In this document: positions 25,496-37,813 of the stretch, one piece after another
Layout: each line of letters starts with the position of its first letter
Numbering within the stretch: position 1 is the first letter of the stretch
Origin: Datisca glomerata
Lineage: Eukaryota > Streptophyta > Magnoliopsida > Cucurbitales > Datiscaceae
Assembly: GCA_003255025.1 (NCBI GenBank)
Contig: QANY01002293.1
Span: 310,001-374,000, forward strand
Direction: 5' to 3'
DNA: 64,000 bases
Notes under the pieces: generated by a model
Database searches by the model: none
Seen by the model: the letters and a program-made list of their open reading frames with translations, nothing else
What the model was told of the DNA's origin: nothing
Position numbers and translations under genes: made by a program

Positions 25496-26925
25496 GTATT
25501 AATTCACATCGTAGTCTTATTACACCTTAATCCAATGTATATATAAATCGTTCGCTTCTTTATATTTTGATATCAATTCAATATTATAGACAAAATAAAA
25601 TCTTATGGCCCTACGATTAATCAGAAAGATTTGCTTATCACATATCAAATATTCTAGACAGCAACCACTTATTTTGTACTATGTATTATTATATTTTAAG
25701 TGTTCACACATCACTATCTTTAATCGCAAGTACTAGCTGTAATTAGATCTTAAGTTGAAAACTTTTAGATCTTAAATAATTCTCTTCCTTGGAAAGGATT
25801 TCGATCTTGGAACCGTTGAATACATTTGAAAATACTTTTCCTAGTCATTATACATGCTGAGTATTTTAGTTTAAATTAGTCATTTTGTGTTAATATTAAA
25901 ATATATGTTGTTATGTTTAGAAGAATATTCAAGAAACATTTTGGTATGTGATTATCGAGAAAACACTTTTAAGGCTAAAGAAATGCGAATATTATTCAAA
26001 ACATTTCGAGTTTTGTGAAATAAAAAAATTAAGTAATTACATAAAATAGTCAACTTTAAAAAAATAACCGTTTTTTTACTTTGAAATAATAGACAATTTT
26101 TAGAGACACAACATTAATCATTTAATGAAAATTTTCAATTAGTTAACTATATATTCTTAACATTAATTAGATAATTGTTTGAAATAATTGTTTGAAAACA
26201 TTTCGAGTTTTGAAATAATTGTATATTCTTATATTTATTGACTAATTTTAAATTACTCTTAATTTGAAATACCCCTTGAATAGAATAAGGACATTTTTTC
26301 TCAATAATTATTGACAATTATAGTAACTTGCTATTTACCTAAAACTCTAAAAAAACCTGACATTTATTAAAACATTATCTTTAAACTTGTCTAGATCTGT
26401 AAAATTCTATAAAGAATTTGGTATAAGAGTCAGATCATGTTTAACCAACTCTCTAGCTCGAAATCATCCAACACTGGTCTCAGATTCGGACATGTGTTTA
26501 ATCAAAAGTCTTCAGCCTAATTTAGGTGAAGTGGGTTGTCTGCTCTATCACTCATGGCGATGCTTTGATGAATTCGGGTAAAGTGAGTCAATAATTATCC
26601 AACTCATAGCCATGTATGTGGTGAATCTGGTTGAAGTAAGTCGACAATTATCCGATTCATGGACCATTGCATGATGAATCTGGTGAAGGTAGTTGACGGT
26701 ACACAACTCATGACCTCATGTGTGATATGAGAAATTGTTGAGGTTATCTCACATTAGTTACATAAGTGAGTTGTAATTAATTTATAAGTGTGAGTGAAAA
26801 TCTCAACTTACCAGTTACATTTTGGGTTGATAAGACTCAAAACCAATTAAAAAGAGATTTATCACATCACCCGAAAAATGCTTATTTCTCAGATAAACTA
26901 ATTCATCACATCACCCATATTTTTT
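25496..26925. other. intergenic with a ~53-bp tandem repeat
   Basis: AT-rich, no gene seen. Three diverged copies of a ~53-bp unit start at about 26567, 26621 and 26673 (each opening near GATGAATCTGG and containing AATTATCCGA and ACTCATG). Confidence 0.6.
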
Positions 26926-26933
26926 GTCAAGAA

Positions 26934-27329
26934 TGTGGGTGTTCAAGTGTCCTGAACCGATTGAATCGAATCGAACCGAACAAAAAATAATCGTCTCGTT
27001 ATATGTGTTCGGTTCAGGAAAATGTTCGAACTGAAATTTTGGTTTGGTTCAGATTTTTGGTAGTTTTCGAGCTGAACCGAAACTTTGATTTTATATTATT
27101 TTTAATTTTTATATATAATTTTATATAAAACTAAACCGAAACTTTGATTTATATTAGTATTTTTTCAATAATATAATTTTTTTTAATTTAATAATACCAT
27201 GGCTCAGTTTAATTCGATTCTTTTAATATAGCCGGTTCGATTCGGTTTAGTTTTATTATCAAATCAAAAATTTAGTTCAATTTGATTTTTCGCTAAAAAC
27301 TTGACCGAACCGAACCGTGAACATCCCTA
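26934..27329. mobile_element. hAT-type MITE, 396 bp
   Basis: Ends are inverted and hAT-like: TGTGGGTGTTCA at the left and TGAACATCCCTA at the right. GTCAAGAA is duplicated perfectly on both sides (26926-26933 and 27330-27337); 8 bp is the hAT target-site length. The interior is rich in GGTTCGGTT/AACCGAACC motifs in both orientations and encodes nothing. Confidence 0.85.
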
Positions 27330-27377
27330 GTCAAGAAAGTAAATATGAGCCTTTGGATCGTGAGGACTACGAGAAAG

Positions 27378-27435
27378 CCCAAAGGTGCAGACAGAGGAAA
27401 GTAATGCCCAAAGGTGCAGACAGAGGAAAGTAATG
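27378..27435. repeat. tandem duplication, 2 x 29 bp
   Basis: The unit CCCAAAGGTGCAGACAGAGG plus 9 bases is repeated directly and identically. Confidence 0.93.
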
Positions 27436-28693
27436 CTGGAAGAAATCCAAGGCCCGTGGGCTTATCCTGGTCCTAGATATTTTCTGTAGTAATTACACTT
27501 CGTCAAGGTAAGGAAAATATATACTCACCAAAATCAATCAGAGCATATAACAAAGTTACAAAGGTCTAGAGTAACTTGAAATAATCAATGCGAAGGAACC
27601 TAAATAAACCATCATTTGGAGTAACTTGAAAAACTCTTCCATTTGAGTAAACATGAGAAGCTTTGCTCACATCATTTGGATCTTTTCCTTATAAAAATAG
27701 AACGGTTAAATAAAGAACTACCCTCTATTAGATTACTAGTGTAATCGGACGTGTCATACACATAGTTTGTACGTTTTTTAAACGAATATCTAAATTTACC
27801 ACATAATATATATACTGAAATAATATTTTCAATATAATACTTCCTAAAAGGTACTTCGCACGCTATAAACTAAATAATAAAGATTTTATGAATAAAATAT
27901 GAAAAAATACTAAACATAGATGCAAAAAGAAATTATATAGAACATTGATGTTTGTAAAATTCATAAAATAATTAGATTTCATTTAAATATATAGTTGTTT
28001 AAAACTCTATTCTTTTTAATTGTGTTTTAGCTAATAAATTTACATTTGATTCATTTTTCAACTTTTTTAACAGGCCTTGTTTTTGTTTCATATATGTTAT
28101 TGTAATTGAATTTAAGTTATGCAATTTAACTTAATATTGTTAGTATTTGATATCAACTTTTGTGAAGGATAATTAAGGAATTCCATGAAGTATTGAGAGC
28201 ATTTTTTTGTCCAAAATTGTTACTCCCCCTCAGTCTCATTTATATATATTAAATAAGTAGCAAAATGAGTAACTACCTCCCTGCCACATAAACACACGAT
28301 CGTCATGTTCTTGAAATTCAATCAACATGAAATTTATACTCATCGTATATATGTTTATACTCATCGTATATATGTTTATACTCATACGTGGGTAGTCACA
28401 CTAGTAACAACCATCAACTAGGAAATCGTGGCAAATCCGTTGCTTTACCGTAAAGTAAACAGAGGATTGCAACTTAGTAGTTGCATAGATAATCCCATCA
28501 CATTATTGAAATATTCTACTGAACTAGTGAACAACGTAGAAGAGCAGTTCAGTCTTAGAGACTCTGCCTAAATCTTTCAAGAAGAAAACTAACTTAAACA
28601 TCATAGACTTTTTGAAAAAGACACTTAATTTGTGTTACTTGTCTTAGAATTCTTTATTTGCTCTCTTATATAGAAAATCAGATCACTAACACA

Positions 28694-28859
28694 AGACACA
28701 TGTTGCTAACCAGATACCAACTACAACAAAAAAGCATCTTCATCAGTTGGATTAAACTATATATTCATTATCTAAAAGACACATGTTGCTAACCAGATAC
28801 CAACTACAACAAAAAAGTATCTTCATCAGTTGGATTAAACTATATATTCATTATCTAAA
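28694..28859. repeat. tandem duplication, 2 x 83 bp
   Basis: The unit starting AGACACATGTTGCTAACC is repeated directly with one C/T difference that I can see (AAGCATC versus AAGTATC). Confidence 0.93.
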
Positions 28860-29830
28860 ATTTCTTCATGAGTTTGACAAAGAAAAATGAAGAAAAATGT
28901 GGAGATTAAGTGAAAATTTCTCCAGATGATTGGACGTTTGATAATATGAAGAAAGTGATAGGAGGTAGGAGGAATTCTAAACAATTTTTTTTTAATTTAA
29001 TATAATTAATATCTTTATATTTCTCTTTGAGCTGAATTTTAAATATTTCAAATAATGATGAAATGTAGTCCTTTAAATTTTATTTAACTCATAATTTTCA
29101 AGATCTAAGCATAATTTGAGAAAAATAGAGATATTCTACACATGAAACTTTATTTATTATCGTTCTATTTATATCTAGTTATAGTGAATATCAAGTCAAA
29201 ATATATCATAAGGAGTATGTTAATTTGTAACGTAGTATAATGATTAACTCATTAGCATAATAAGAGAGGTTGTGATTTATTGATCCAAGTCGTTAAAGTT
29301 ATTTATCTATAATTCATGTCAATTCAGTAAATTATTATTATGAGCTCATTTGTAAAAAAAAAAAAAACAATCCAACAACATAAATCTCGATATTTTTTTT
29401 TTATATTCAATTCAGTATTATATTAAAGTTGTCACCCCTACACAAGTTACACAGTATAATGATCTAATTATGAATCAATCTCCATAATAAAGGATGAATA
29501 CCATAGAAAAATCCGAATCTAAGTAGAAGGCCTCTCTTTGTTTTGTTAAAAAGAATGAAAGGATGAATGAAGCAATGACATAACTTGAAAATTTGTTTAT
29601 GAGTTAATGATTAGGAATGATTAATATACAAAGCTAGGCGAGCGCACCTCAGGCTCAGGCTTAGCCTCCCTCTCACTTAGCCTCAACCTCAATTTCCGGA
29701 TCACACAGACAGAGACACTGAACCATTGAAAGATTTCACTAAGCAAACAAACATAAGACTGCCATTGGTAGATTTGACAGAACGAAAGAGAGAAAGAAAG
29801 ACGGATCTGAATTCCACTTCTTTTTTTTCT

Positions 29831-32800
29831 ATGTCTCGAACTCCCAATCATGACTTCCAGGAATGGTGGAACAAGCAAAGAGAAAGGAACCACCATGACC
29901 TCTTCTCAGAAAAATCTGAGGACCCCACCACATCTGCTTTTCTCACCGTTGAGATCCCGACCATTGACTCTCCCCATGGTCGCACGGCGGAGAAGGATCG
30001 TTCCCGCAGTGCCCGTCAGCTCTCCTGGGTTTGCCTGTTGAGATTCCAGCAAATTGCTGGTTCTCTTACCTCTTTAAAGAATGGCATCGTTGTCCTTGTC
30101 CGCACGGCTAACCGTCGGATCGCTTCCCACGATTCCCCTGCTGATTCCGCTACTTCTCGTCTTTACCGGATAATCAAAGCATTCCTTGTTGTAGTGTTGC
30201 TCTTGCTCTGCTTCGAGCTCGTCGCATACTTCAATGGCTGGCATTTCAGCCCCCCGTCGGTGGGGTCCGCCGAGGTGCTTGGAATGGTTGAATTTGTATA
30301 TGCCCATTGGCTTGAGATTCGCGCCAATTACTTGGCCCCGCCGCTTCAGAGCTTGACCAATCTATGCATTCTCTTGTTCTTAATACAGTCCGTGGATCGC
30401 ATTGTATTGATGCTCGGATGCTTTTGGATTAAGTTCCGGAAGTTGAAGCCTGTGGCGTCGTTCGAGTATTCAGCCAACGATGGCAATGCGAATATAGAGG
30501 ATTTTCCGATGGTGCTGGTACAGATCCCCATGTGCAATGAGAGGGAGGTAAGAAGATGTAGGTGTCCCTTAATCCCTCTGACTCTGATGCGCGTTGTTAG
30601 TTTTGCAATAGTTTTGACTTACTTATCTAGAAAAGTTCAATGCTTTGAGTTAGATCTTTTAAAATTGCTCATTATAGTTTCTAGATACTTCAATTAATGC
30701 ATCACTTAGAACTAAGAGTCTTAGTTTGTATTTACTTTATCTTTGTGTCCACTTTTAAGTTTAAAGTAATCTTGGGCTGATGAATAGGAAGACTGGCCGT
30801 TGTTCAAAATGGAATTATCTAATATATTCCAAGTCCTATGCATTGGATAGATTTCCTAAATCAACTAAAAAGTTCACAGCTTCCTCTCAAGGTGCCATGG
30901 ATACGGTTGAATGTTTACAAGCATGATTATAATTTTATAAAGTTTATCCAAGATTAATTAGGTTTGCAGGAGTGAGAGCCATTTTATCTTTCTCTTGCCT
31001 TTAGCACCTTGAACATGAAGTAAACTCCCCCCTATTCTTCGTTGTCCTAGCCTCACACACTGCTGCTGCCACTTTTGCCACCTAATCTCACTAACGCTGC
31101 TTGATGCATGCTTCGGTTTGGTATTAGAAAGTACGAAAATGACATGTAACCCCTCCCCTCTTTGGAGGTCAAGAGAAGCAGTTAGAGTTTCCTAGTTTTC
31201 TATGTTGGCATATTTTTATTAACCATGGTGTATGTGATCGATTCTTCTATTGTGAAATTAAGTACTATTTTATTAACCATCCTGTATCTGGGAGCTGTAC
31301 AGGAATTTTAACTTCAAAAAGTTGATATTCCAATCTTCGTATGGTGTTAATCCATTTTCTTTCCATCTCTTTTGATCTTTGCTTTTGCTATGTCCTAATT
31401 ACCATTGCACTGGAAGTACCAATACTATTATTTATTGGCACTCAGGTGTACCAACAATCTATCGCAGCAGTGTGTATCCAGGATTGGCCGAGGGAGAAAA
31501 TGCTTGTCCAGATTCTAGATGATTCTGATGATGTTGATGTTCAACTTCTAATTAAGGCAGAAGTACAAAAATGGCAACAAAGGGGCGTTCGCATTCTGTA
31601 CAGACATCGTCTTATTCGCACAGGCTATAAGGCTGGGAATCTCAAATCAGCAATGAGCTGTGATTACGTGAAAGATTATGAGTTTGTGGCAATCTTTGAC
31701 GCTGATTTTCAGCCAGGACCAGACTTTTTGAAGAAAACCATTCCATATTTCAAGGTACTTGTAATATTCCTGCTGTTTTAAAAATTCTGCATACTTTCAT
31801 AAGCACTTCTGCATGTTCACGCTTTTAGGACACTAGCAAAGGACATCTTTTTGTGTACACCATTGTGAGGGGGGGCGGGGGGGTGTTCTTATCCTCATGT
31901 AGTTCATTTTTTTTGCAGAATAATCTTGATCAGTAATTAACATCATAGATATTTTGAAGAAGACACTTTACGTAAACTCAGCTAAAGATATGTCATTTTG
32001 GTTTCTTCCAATCTTCCTAATCAAATGCCCAAGGAAAAGCTCTTTGTTAATAATTTATTTGATAGCCCCTCTTTTTTGTTGCGAACTCAACAGCTCATAT
32101 CTTCACTAGTTATTGGTTTTATGAATTAGGTTGTGGTATTTATGTATCTTCTATAAACTTCCTGGGTAAACTCGAGTCCCTGCTGATCCCCCAACCCCGT
32201 TAGGAAATAGAAAAAAGAATAAGAATGGAAGAATAAACGTATATGAGAGCCATCATTTGAACTCACACTGGACCAATCACTCGTATTGGTATGCCTTGCG
32301 ATGAGACAAATCACTCACATCTCTCGATTCGACGTCAGACGATAAACACAATACAGTAGATAGAAAGCTAATTAAATTAAAAAGAACTGTTTTTGTTAAA
32401 TAAGATGATAAATCATCTTGAACAATTTCTCATAAAATTGTGCAATCAGAGAATTTGTTTACAGTGACGTGGCTTGCGTGATCCCATCCCAATTATTGCC
32501 ATTCGAGTTATGGAACTTAAAAGGAAAAAAAGTACCATATCTTTCCGCTATATCCTAATTCTGAACACATATAGTATAGATAAAGGAGTTCCGGATTCTT
32601 CATTCATTAAAATATATTTTCTTCCTCATTAGGAATTTCTTCCTCAAAATTCAATATTTCTACCAAGTGGGAAAAACAAAGCTTCTTATCAAACCATGTC
32701 ATGGAATAATCGAAAACGGTGTAAAGAATCAAATATTGATGGCGATATATATGTAACAATGAATGAATTTACATATTAGGAAATCCCATTTCCCCATGTT

Positions 32801-35310
32801 ACATTGATTAATTTTGAAATTGAATTCCTTTTTAAATATAGTTGATTTTAGGAATATCTTGACATGTAGGATTTATTTTTTTAGCCTTTTTATTGACGAA
32901 GGGTTTCTAGTTTGTCTTTAAAGATTAGCTTAAGATCTGTATTTGACTATACTTTGAAAATGAAATAAATTATTTGAGATTGTTTGACTATATGTGTTCA
33001 TGTCCTCCGCCCTGCGCATTCTGTCCTTCCTTTTTTCTTTGCATTCTCGCATCAATGGACGACCTCAGGAAATTGATTTTATGTTTTCTCTATGAAAGGG
33101 AAATGATGATCTAGCATTAGTCCAGACAAGATGGGCCTTTGTAAATAAGGATGAGAATTTACTCACCAGACTGCAGAACATAAATTTGTCATTCCACTTT
33201 GAGGTTGAACAACAAGTCAATGGCATATTTCTCAACTTTTTTGGTTTTAATGGAACTGCTGGTGTGTGGAGAATTAAAGCTCTTGAAGATTGTGGGGGCT
33301 GGTTGGAAAGAACAACTGTTGAGGATATGGATATTGCTGTTCGTGCTCATCTTTGTGGGTGGAAGTTCATTTATCTAAATGATGTGAAGGTTTGTGATGA
33401 ATTCTATTATGAAGATTTCTTGTGGTTAATAGTTAATGATGATAGTGTCGTCTAATTTTAAAAGTTTGCAGAGCCTTTGTGAACTTCCAGAGTCCTATGA
33501 GGCATACAAGAAACAGCAACACCGCTGGCATTCTGGGCCAATGCAGTTATTTCGTCTGTGCTTTTTTGACGTACTCCATTCAAAGGTATATAACTTTTTT
33601 TATTGCTATATTATTCGCTGGGTTTAAATTCTGCCAAATAAACTTAATGACGGTATAACTGAACCGACTCGGACCCTTGAAAGAATTAAGGATGTTAAAA
33701 CAGATCTGAAATGAATTATTGCATGAGGAGAGATAGGATCATCAATCATGTAATCAACTTAATGACTGCAATGCCATGTTTGGGTTGAATATGGGTCAGC
33801 AGTCTTGATCTTTCCCACAATCATGTTGAGAATTGGAACCAGACTGAGTGAAGAGGCAACTTGGTATCGAGACAGTTAAACATACCATACAGGGTTACTG
33901 ATCGACATATCATAGTATGATGATCATACAAAAGGGTCGCTGATATATAAGAACATACCACACAGGGCTATTGCTCTACCATTTGTGTCCAAATTTCCTA
34001 AAACAACCATGAGAGAAGTAGGCCATAGAATTTTGCCCATTCCTCTAGAGAGAAAACTCATGTTTTTTCCATTATAGCTTGAGGATTAGAAGGCAGTCCA
34101 GGATAAGCTATGAACAAATATCCACCAAAGAAACTAGGTATAGGGACAGTGCTGGAAGAGGATGATCAAATCCTCCTTGTCCTCGAGCAGAGGATACATC
34201 TATTTGGTAGGAGACTTGTGGGATGTCTCTTCTGAGGGCTGTAGCTTGATGGCACACACGTAGCTTTTCAATTGAACATCTTGCAAAGATGTTTTCCATT
34301 ATGAGATGTAACCTGTGGTTCATTTGATCAAACTTCCACATCTAAGTCAATGGATTAGCCATGCGAATTCATAATGAAAGAGAACTTTTGACTTTAAGCC
34401 GTCAGATATATTACTATAGCTGTCTCACAGTAGGAGTTTCTTTCTTTACTTTATACTCTTATTTTGTTTATTTCACCAGTCCACTACTGCTTTGTGATTT
34501 CCGCTTCTAAAGTTAGCACATGAAAGTCATTTTATGCAAGCATCACATCCCTTGCAGGCACAGTAATTAGAAATTGATTATCTGAACTGTATACAACATA
34601 AGCATGCATCTTCTAATCTTACGTATGGGCGGGCATTCATTGTTGAAATGTTAATACTTCTATCTCGTTTCCAGATGAGTTGGGTGAAGAAAGCCAATTT
34701 GATATTTCTCTTTTTCCTCCTACGAAAGCTCATCCTCCCCTTTTATTCCTTCACCCTGTTTTGCATCATTCTCCCACTGACCATGTTTCTTCCAGAAGCT
34801 CAGCTCCCTGCCTGGGTTGTTTGCTATGTACCCGGAATCATGTCAATCTTAAATATTCTTCCATCACCAAGATCATTCCCATTTATAGTCCCCTACCTTC
34901 TGTTTGAAAACACCATGTCTGTGACCAAATTCAATGCCATGATATCAGGATTGTTTCGTTTTGGAAGTTCTTATGAATGGATAGTTACAAAGAAGTTGGG
35001 AAGATCATCAGAGACAGATCTAGTTGCCTTTGAAAAGGAATCTGTAACAATAGCAGAAACTACTAGTCTTCATCGATCCTCCTCAGACTCGGGTCTTCAG
35101 GAGCTAAGCAAGCTAGAAACGTCCAAGAAAATCGGTAAAACCAAAAGAAACCGTTTGTACAGGAAGGAACTCGCTCTTGCGTTTATTTTGTTAACTGCTT
35201 CAGTGAGAAGTTTGTTATCTGCTCAAGGAATTCACTTCTACTTTCTTCTATTTCAAGGGATCACTTTTCTAGTTGTTGGTCTTGATTTGATTGGAGAGCA
35301 GGTTAGTTAA
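29831..35310 (+). CDS. CSLC6: cellulose synthase-like C, xyloglucan beta-1,4-glucan synthase (CSLC6 type)
   Basis: Exons 29831-30547, 31446-31754, 33099-33389, 33472-33585 and 34675-35310, all phase 0 with GT-AG introns, give 688 aa, the family's length. It is a processive Golgi glycosyltransferase family 2 enzyme that builds the glucan backbone of xyloglucan from UDP-glucose. Membrane helices lie at about 116-134 and 174-198, with more in the last exon (after NLIFLFFLL). Catalytic landmarks are DDSDD (264-268), FDADF (D324, D326), VEDMD (around 416-420) and QQHRW (454-458), the D,D,D,QxxRW signature. The start at 29831 gives the N-terminus [16 protein letters not shown] expected of the CSLC6/8 branch; an in-frame ATG at 29726 is less likely. 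One oddity is S440 at the exon 3/4 junction, where I expect cysteine. The end is [10 protein letters not shown]. Confidence 0.95.
31755..33098 (+). other. large CSLC6 intron 2
   Basis: This 1.34-kb intron separates the DAD exon from the VEDMD exon. An antisense open frame at 32126-32314 resembles nothing known and is probably chance. No mobile-element ends were found. Confidence 0.6.
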
Positions 35311-35873
35311 TTCTAGTAATTGTTTTCTCGTATACCGTGATATACCCTGTATAGGACACAGGTTCCATAGACCAGCATGTTAAAACTCCTTTCGAATGTG
35401 CTGAGTTAGAGAGCCTTGGTATTTCAGTCCTGCATTTTGTGTCATGGCAGACGTGTTTACTCGCGTTAAGTATCATGTGTAGTTGTGAAGCAGCTGCTAA
35501 TAAGTTATGAAAGGCTGTTCAGAAGTTAAATAGGAGAGAGCTTACAATTTTTACTCTGAATGTTTGTTTGTTTGTTTGTCTGATACAACTGTACTAGCTG
35601 CTAGCTGGTGCTGCAGCAGAGACTCTTAGATTGTTTAGACTTATTAATTCTTTATTTTTGATACTGACTACTTGTGTATGATCAAAATATTTGATAATAT
35701 TTAAGTATTGAAATTCATTATTTTCTCAGATACGTTTACGACTTCATCAAAGCATCGATAGAAATAGTTGCGTAATTTTGTAGATGTTACCTCTGTTTTC
35801 ATACCATTATCAGCATACTAGTTCCATGGACACCCTTAAAAATCACAGCTTCGACACTAAGTTCAATTGTGTA

Positions 35874-36113
35874 CAATAATTATATAACCATTTTGTGTCC
35901 TAAATACAAAACAGTCAATTTGGTGATGTCCTAAATATCTGATTTGAAGTGGAAAATGTGTTTAACGAGATCTTATTAATCAAACTCTTAATGCAATAAT
36001 TATATAACCATTTTGTGTCCTAAATACAAAACAGTCAATTTGGTGATGTCCTAAATATCTGATTTGAAGTGGAAAATGTGTTTAACGAGATCTTATTAAT
36101 CAAACTCTTAATG
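35874..36113. repeat. perfect tandem duplication, 2 x 120 bp
   Basis: The two units 35874-35993 and 35994-36113 are identical by eye, starting CAATAATTATATAACC or its trimmed equivalent. This non-coding copy is either very recent or an assembly duplication. Confidence 0.95.
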
Positions 36114-36717
36114 CAAAATGAAAAAAAAAGGTGAAAAACAAAAGAAAATACCAAAATAGTATCAAATACAGGTAAGAGTAACTGTTCTCTTGAGAAGCAA
36201 TTCTAATTTAAAAGGTTAATAATTTCCACAAAGCGGTGGCTCGACTGTTATGAACGGTCTCAATTTTGTAAAGATCCGTAGTTTGTTCACTATTCTCCAT
36301 TGACATCATTATCAAAATAAAGAAGACAATAAGAAGAATCGGAATCAGGTTAAGCTTCCAAGCTATCATGGTAAGTCTATTCTGCTAATTTTGTTGAAAT
36401 GAGAGTTTGTGTCGAACAATATCATCTCATGATCGTGCTAAAAGAAGAGTTGATGAAGAATTCTTCAGCATAATGATGTTAACTAAACTACTTTAGTATT
36501 CGTAGCGAACTTGTTAAGTACATACATTCGTGGTCAGCCTCCAACACACTGATGTTAACCAAACTCCTTTTCAATTGGAATCTCGACTACCCATCAGGCG
36601 ACCCATTTTCAAGACATGCATAGTAATCGAACCAAAAGTTTGTGAAACAAATTGATCTGATTGATAATTTGTGAAGTTGGAGACGCAACCATCAACAAGA
36701 AAACTGATCTGATTGAT

Positions 36718-36722
<5 letters not shown>

Positions 36723-36758
<36 letters not shown>
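36723..36758. repeat. (GA)n microsatellite
   Basis: An uninterrupted GA run of about 18 units. Confidence 0.97.
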
Positions 36759-36760
<2 letters not shown>

Positions 36761-36964
36761 AACAGTTCTCTATTCTTATAAAAAAATTATAAGGCAAAAC
36801 TGTCAAAAATGTTCACACTAATTCTGTATCAACTGACTGAACTCATCAACTCATCTCATACAACGTGTTCCATCAGTCCCTCCAACGAATGTCGAGTAAA
36901 GGAACTAGTGGGAGAACAACTAAAACCCAAATAGGCCACATTATAAGCCGAGAAACAATACTTG

Positions 36965-37813
36965 TTAAGCAGTAGCACCTACACTGCCCTTGCCTTTTTT
37001 CCTCTGGAGTTTCTTCAAATAGAACTCAAGCTCTTTCCCCTCTAATATATATATATACCTATCAATAAGGTTTCATACAGACAACAAACATTAATCTACT
37101 TTTCATACTTGAGATAAAAGGCTGGGTAACACAAGTAGAGTATTGCACTTTTATCCTTACCCATCAGCTCTGCCACATTGACCAGGGCGGGAAGAAATGC
37201 AAGCCAACAACCTACCAGCACCAAACTGCTCTTCAATATGGGCATCAAGCTTGCGGTCCTTCTGACGATTCTCTAGCTTCCTCAAAACATGGTTGCTCTT
37301 CTTTGTTTCCACTACGGTTCCTTCTTCTTCCTGTCATTTTCACTCAAATTATCCACCATGCAGGCACACTTGCCTTTAAAATAATTAAATGAATAAGACA
37401 TTTAAACAGTAAAGCTGTTAATTCTAAATTACTACAATTTAGCCAAAACCAGAAACACTTGGTAAATTAACAGAAAAAACAATGAGATCGTCATGAACCA
37501 GTACCAACCTAATAAAAAAAACGAGGACTATGAAGCTAGAAATTACCTCAGTTGTTTCCTTCTTAGAAGCAGTCTTCTTCTTCCTACCAATGTCAACAAC
37601 ATAACGCTGAAGATACCATTGTTCAAATGGAGCAGCATCCACCTGAACAATTGTTAGAGGCATTATAAACCACATCAAGTACACGGGTATTGCGGGTAAC
37701 AGCTTCACTACCCCATGAGAAGTTCCCCGCATCCAGTCTCAACACGAATTCTCCTGACCGTCTTATTACTTGATAGTTTAGTATTTGCAGAGTGACGCGA
37801 CCAAGCTCATACC
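36965..37813 (-). pseudogene. RPS8: ribosomal protein S8 (eS8) pseudogene, intron-bearing fragment
   Basis: Minus-strand pieces follow 40S ribosomal protein eS8 in order. First come YELGR and SWGSEAVTR, then [10 protein letters not shown] (37813-37650) and [16 protein letters not shown] with VDIGRKKK (to 37548). After an intron comes [17 protein letters not shown] with [15 protein letters not shown] (about 37330-37160), and finally [14 protein letters not shown] to a stop at 36965-36967. The first exon (MGISRDS...) is absent. About 27 bases are lost after the RRIRV region and about 13 codons after YNASNN, each shifting the frame. Retained introns show that it came by DNA duplication, not by reverse transcription. 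It cannot make a full eS8. Confidence 0.85.

Larger units (their letters stand above)
27338..29600. other. intergenic upstream of CSLC6, with short tandem duplications
   Basis: No gene seen. Contains three direct duplications: 29 bp at 27378-27406/27407-27435, about 21 bp near 28340-28382, and 83 bp at 28694-28776/28777-28859. Confidence 0.6.
35311..36964. other. CSLC6 3' region and intergenic DNA
   Basis: The CSLC6 3' UTR (probably to about 35660) is followed by non-coding DNA with the 120-bp duplication and a (GA)n microsatellite at 36723-36758. Open frames across the GA run are low-complexity artefacts. Confidence 0.55.

Noticed and set aside
26567..26725. CRISPR-like repeated units (also 55363-55720 and 56484-56650)
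   Set aside because: The window is plant nuclear DNA; units are diverged, contiguous and without equal spacers.
29726..29830. Upstream in-frame ATG of CSLC6
   Set aside because: The ATG at 29831 gives the N-terminus expected for this branch; the extension is unlike family members.
29621..29896. 91-residue minus-strand frame at the CSLC6 5' end
   Set aside because: Antisense to the CSLC6 leader and first exon; no similarity.
36571..36806. Minus-strand frames with long SLSLSL runs
   Set aside because: Readings of the (GA)n repeat; no gene context.
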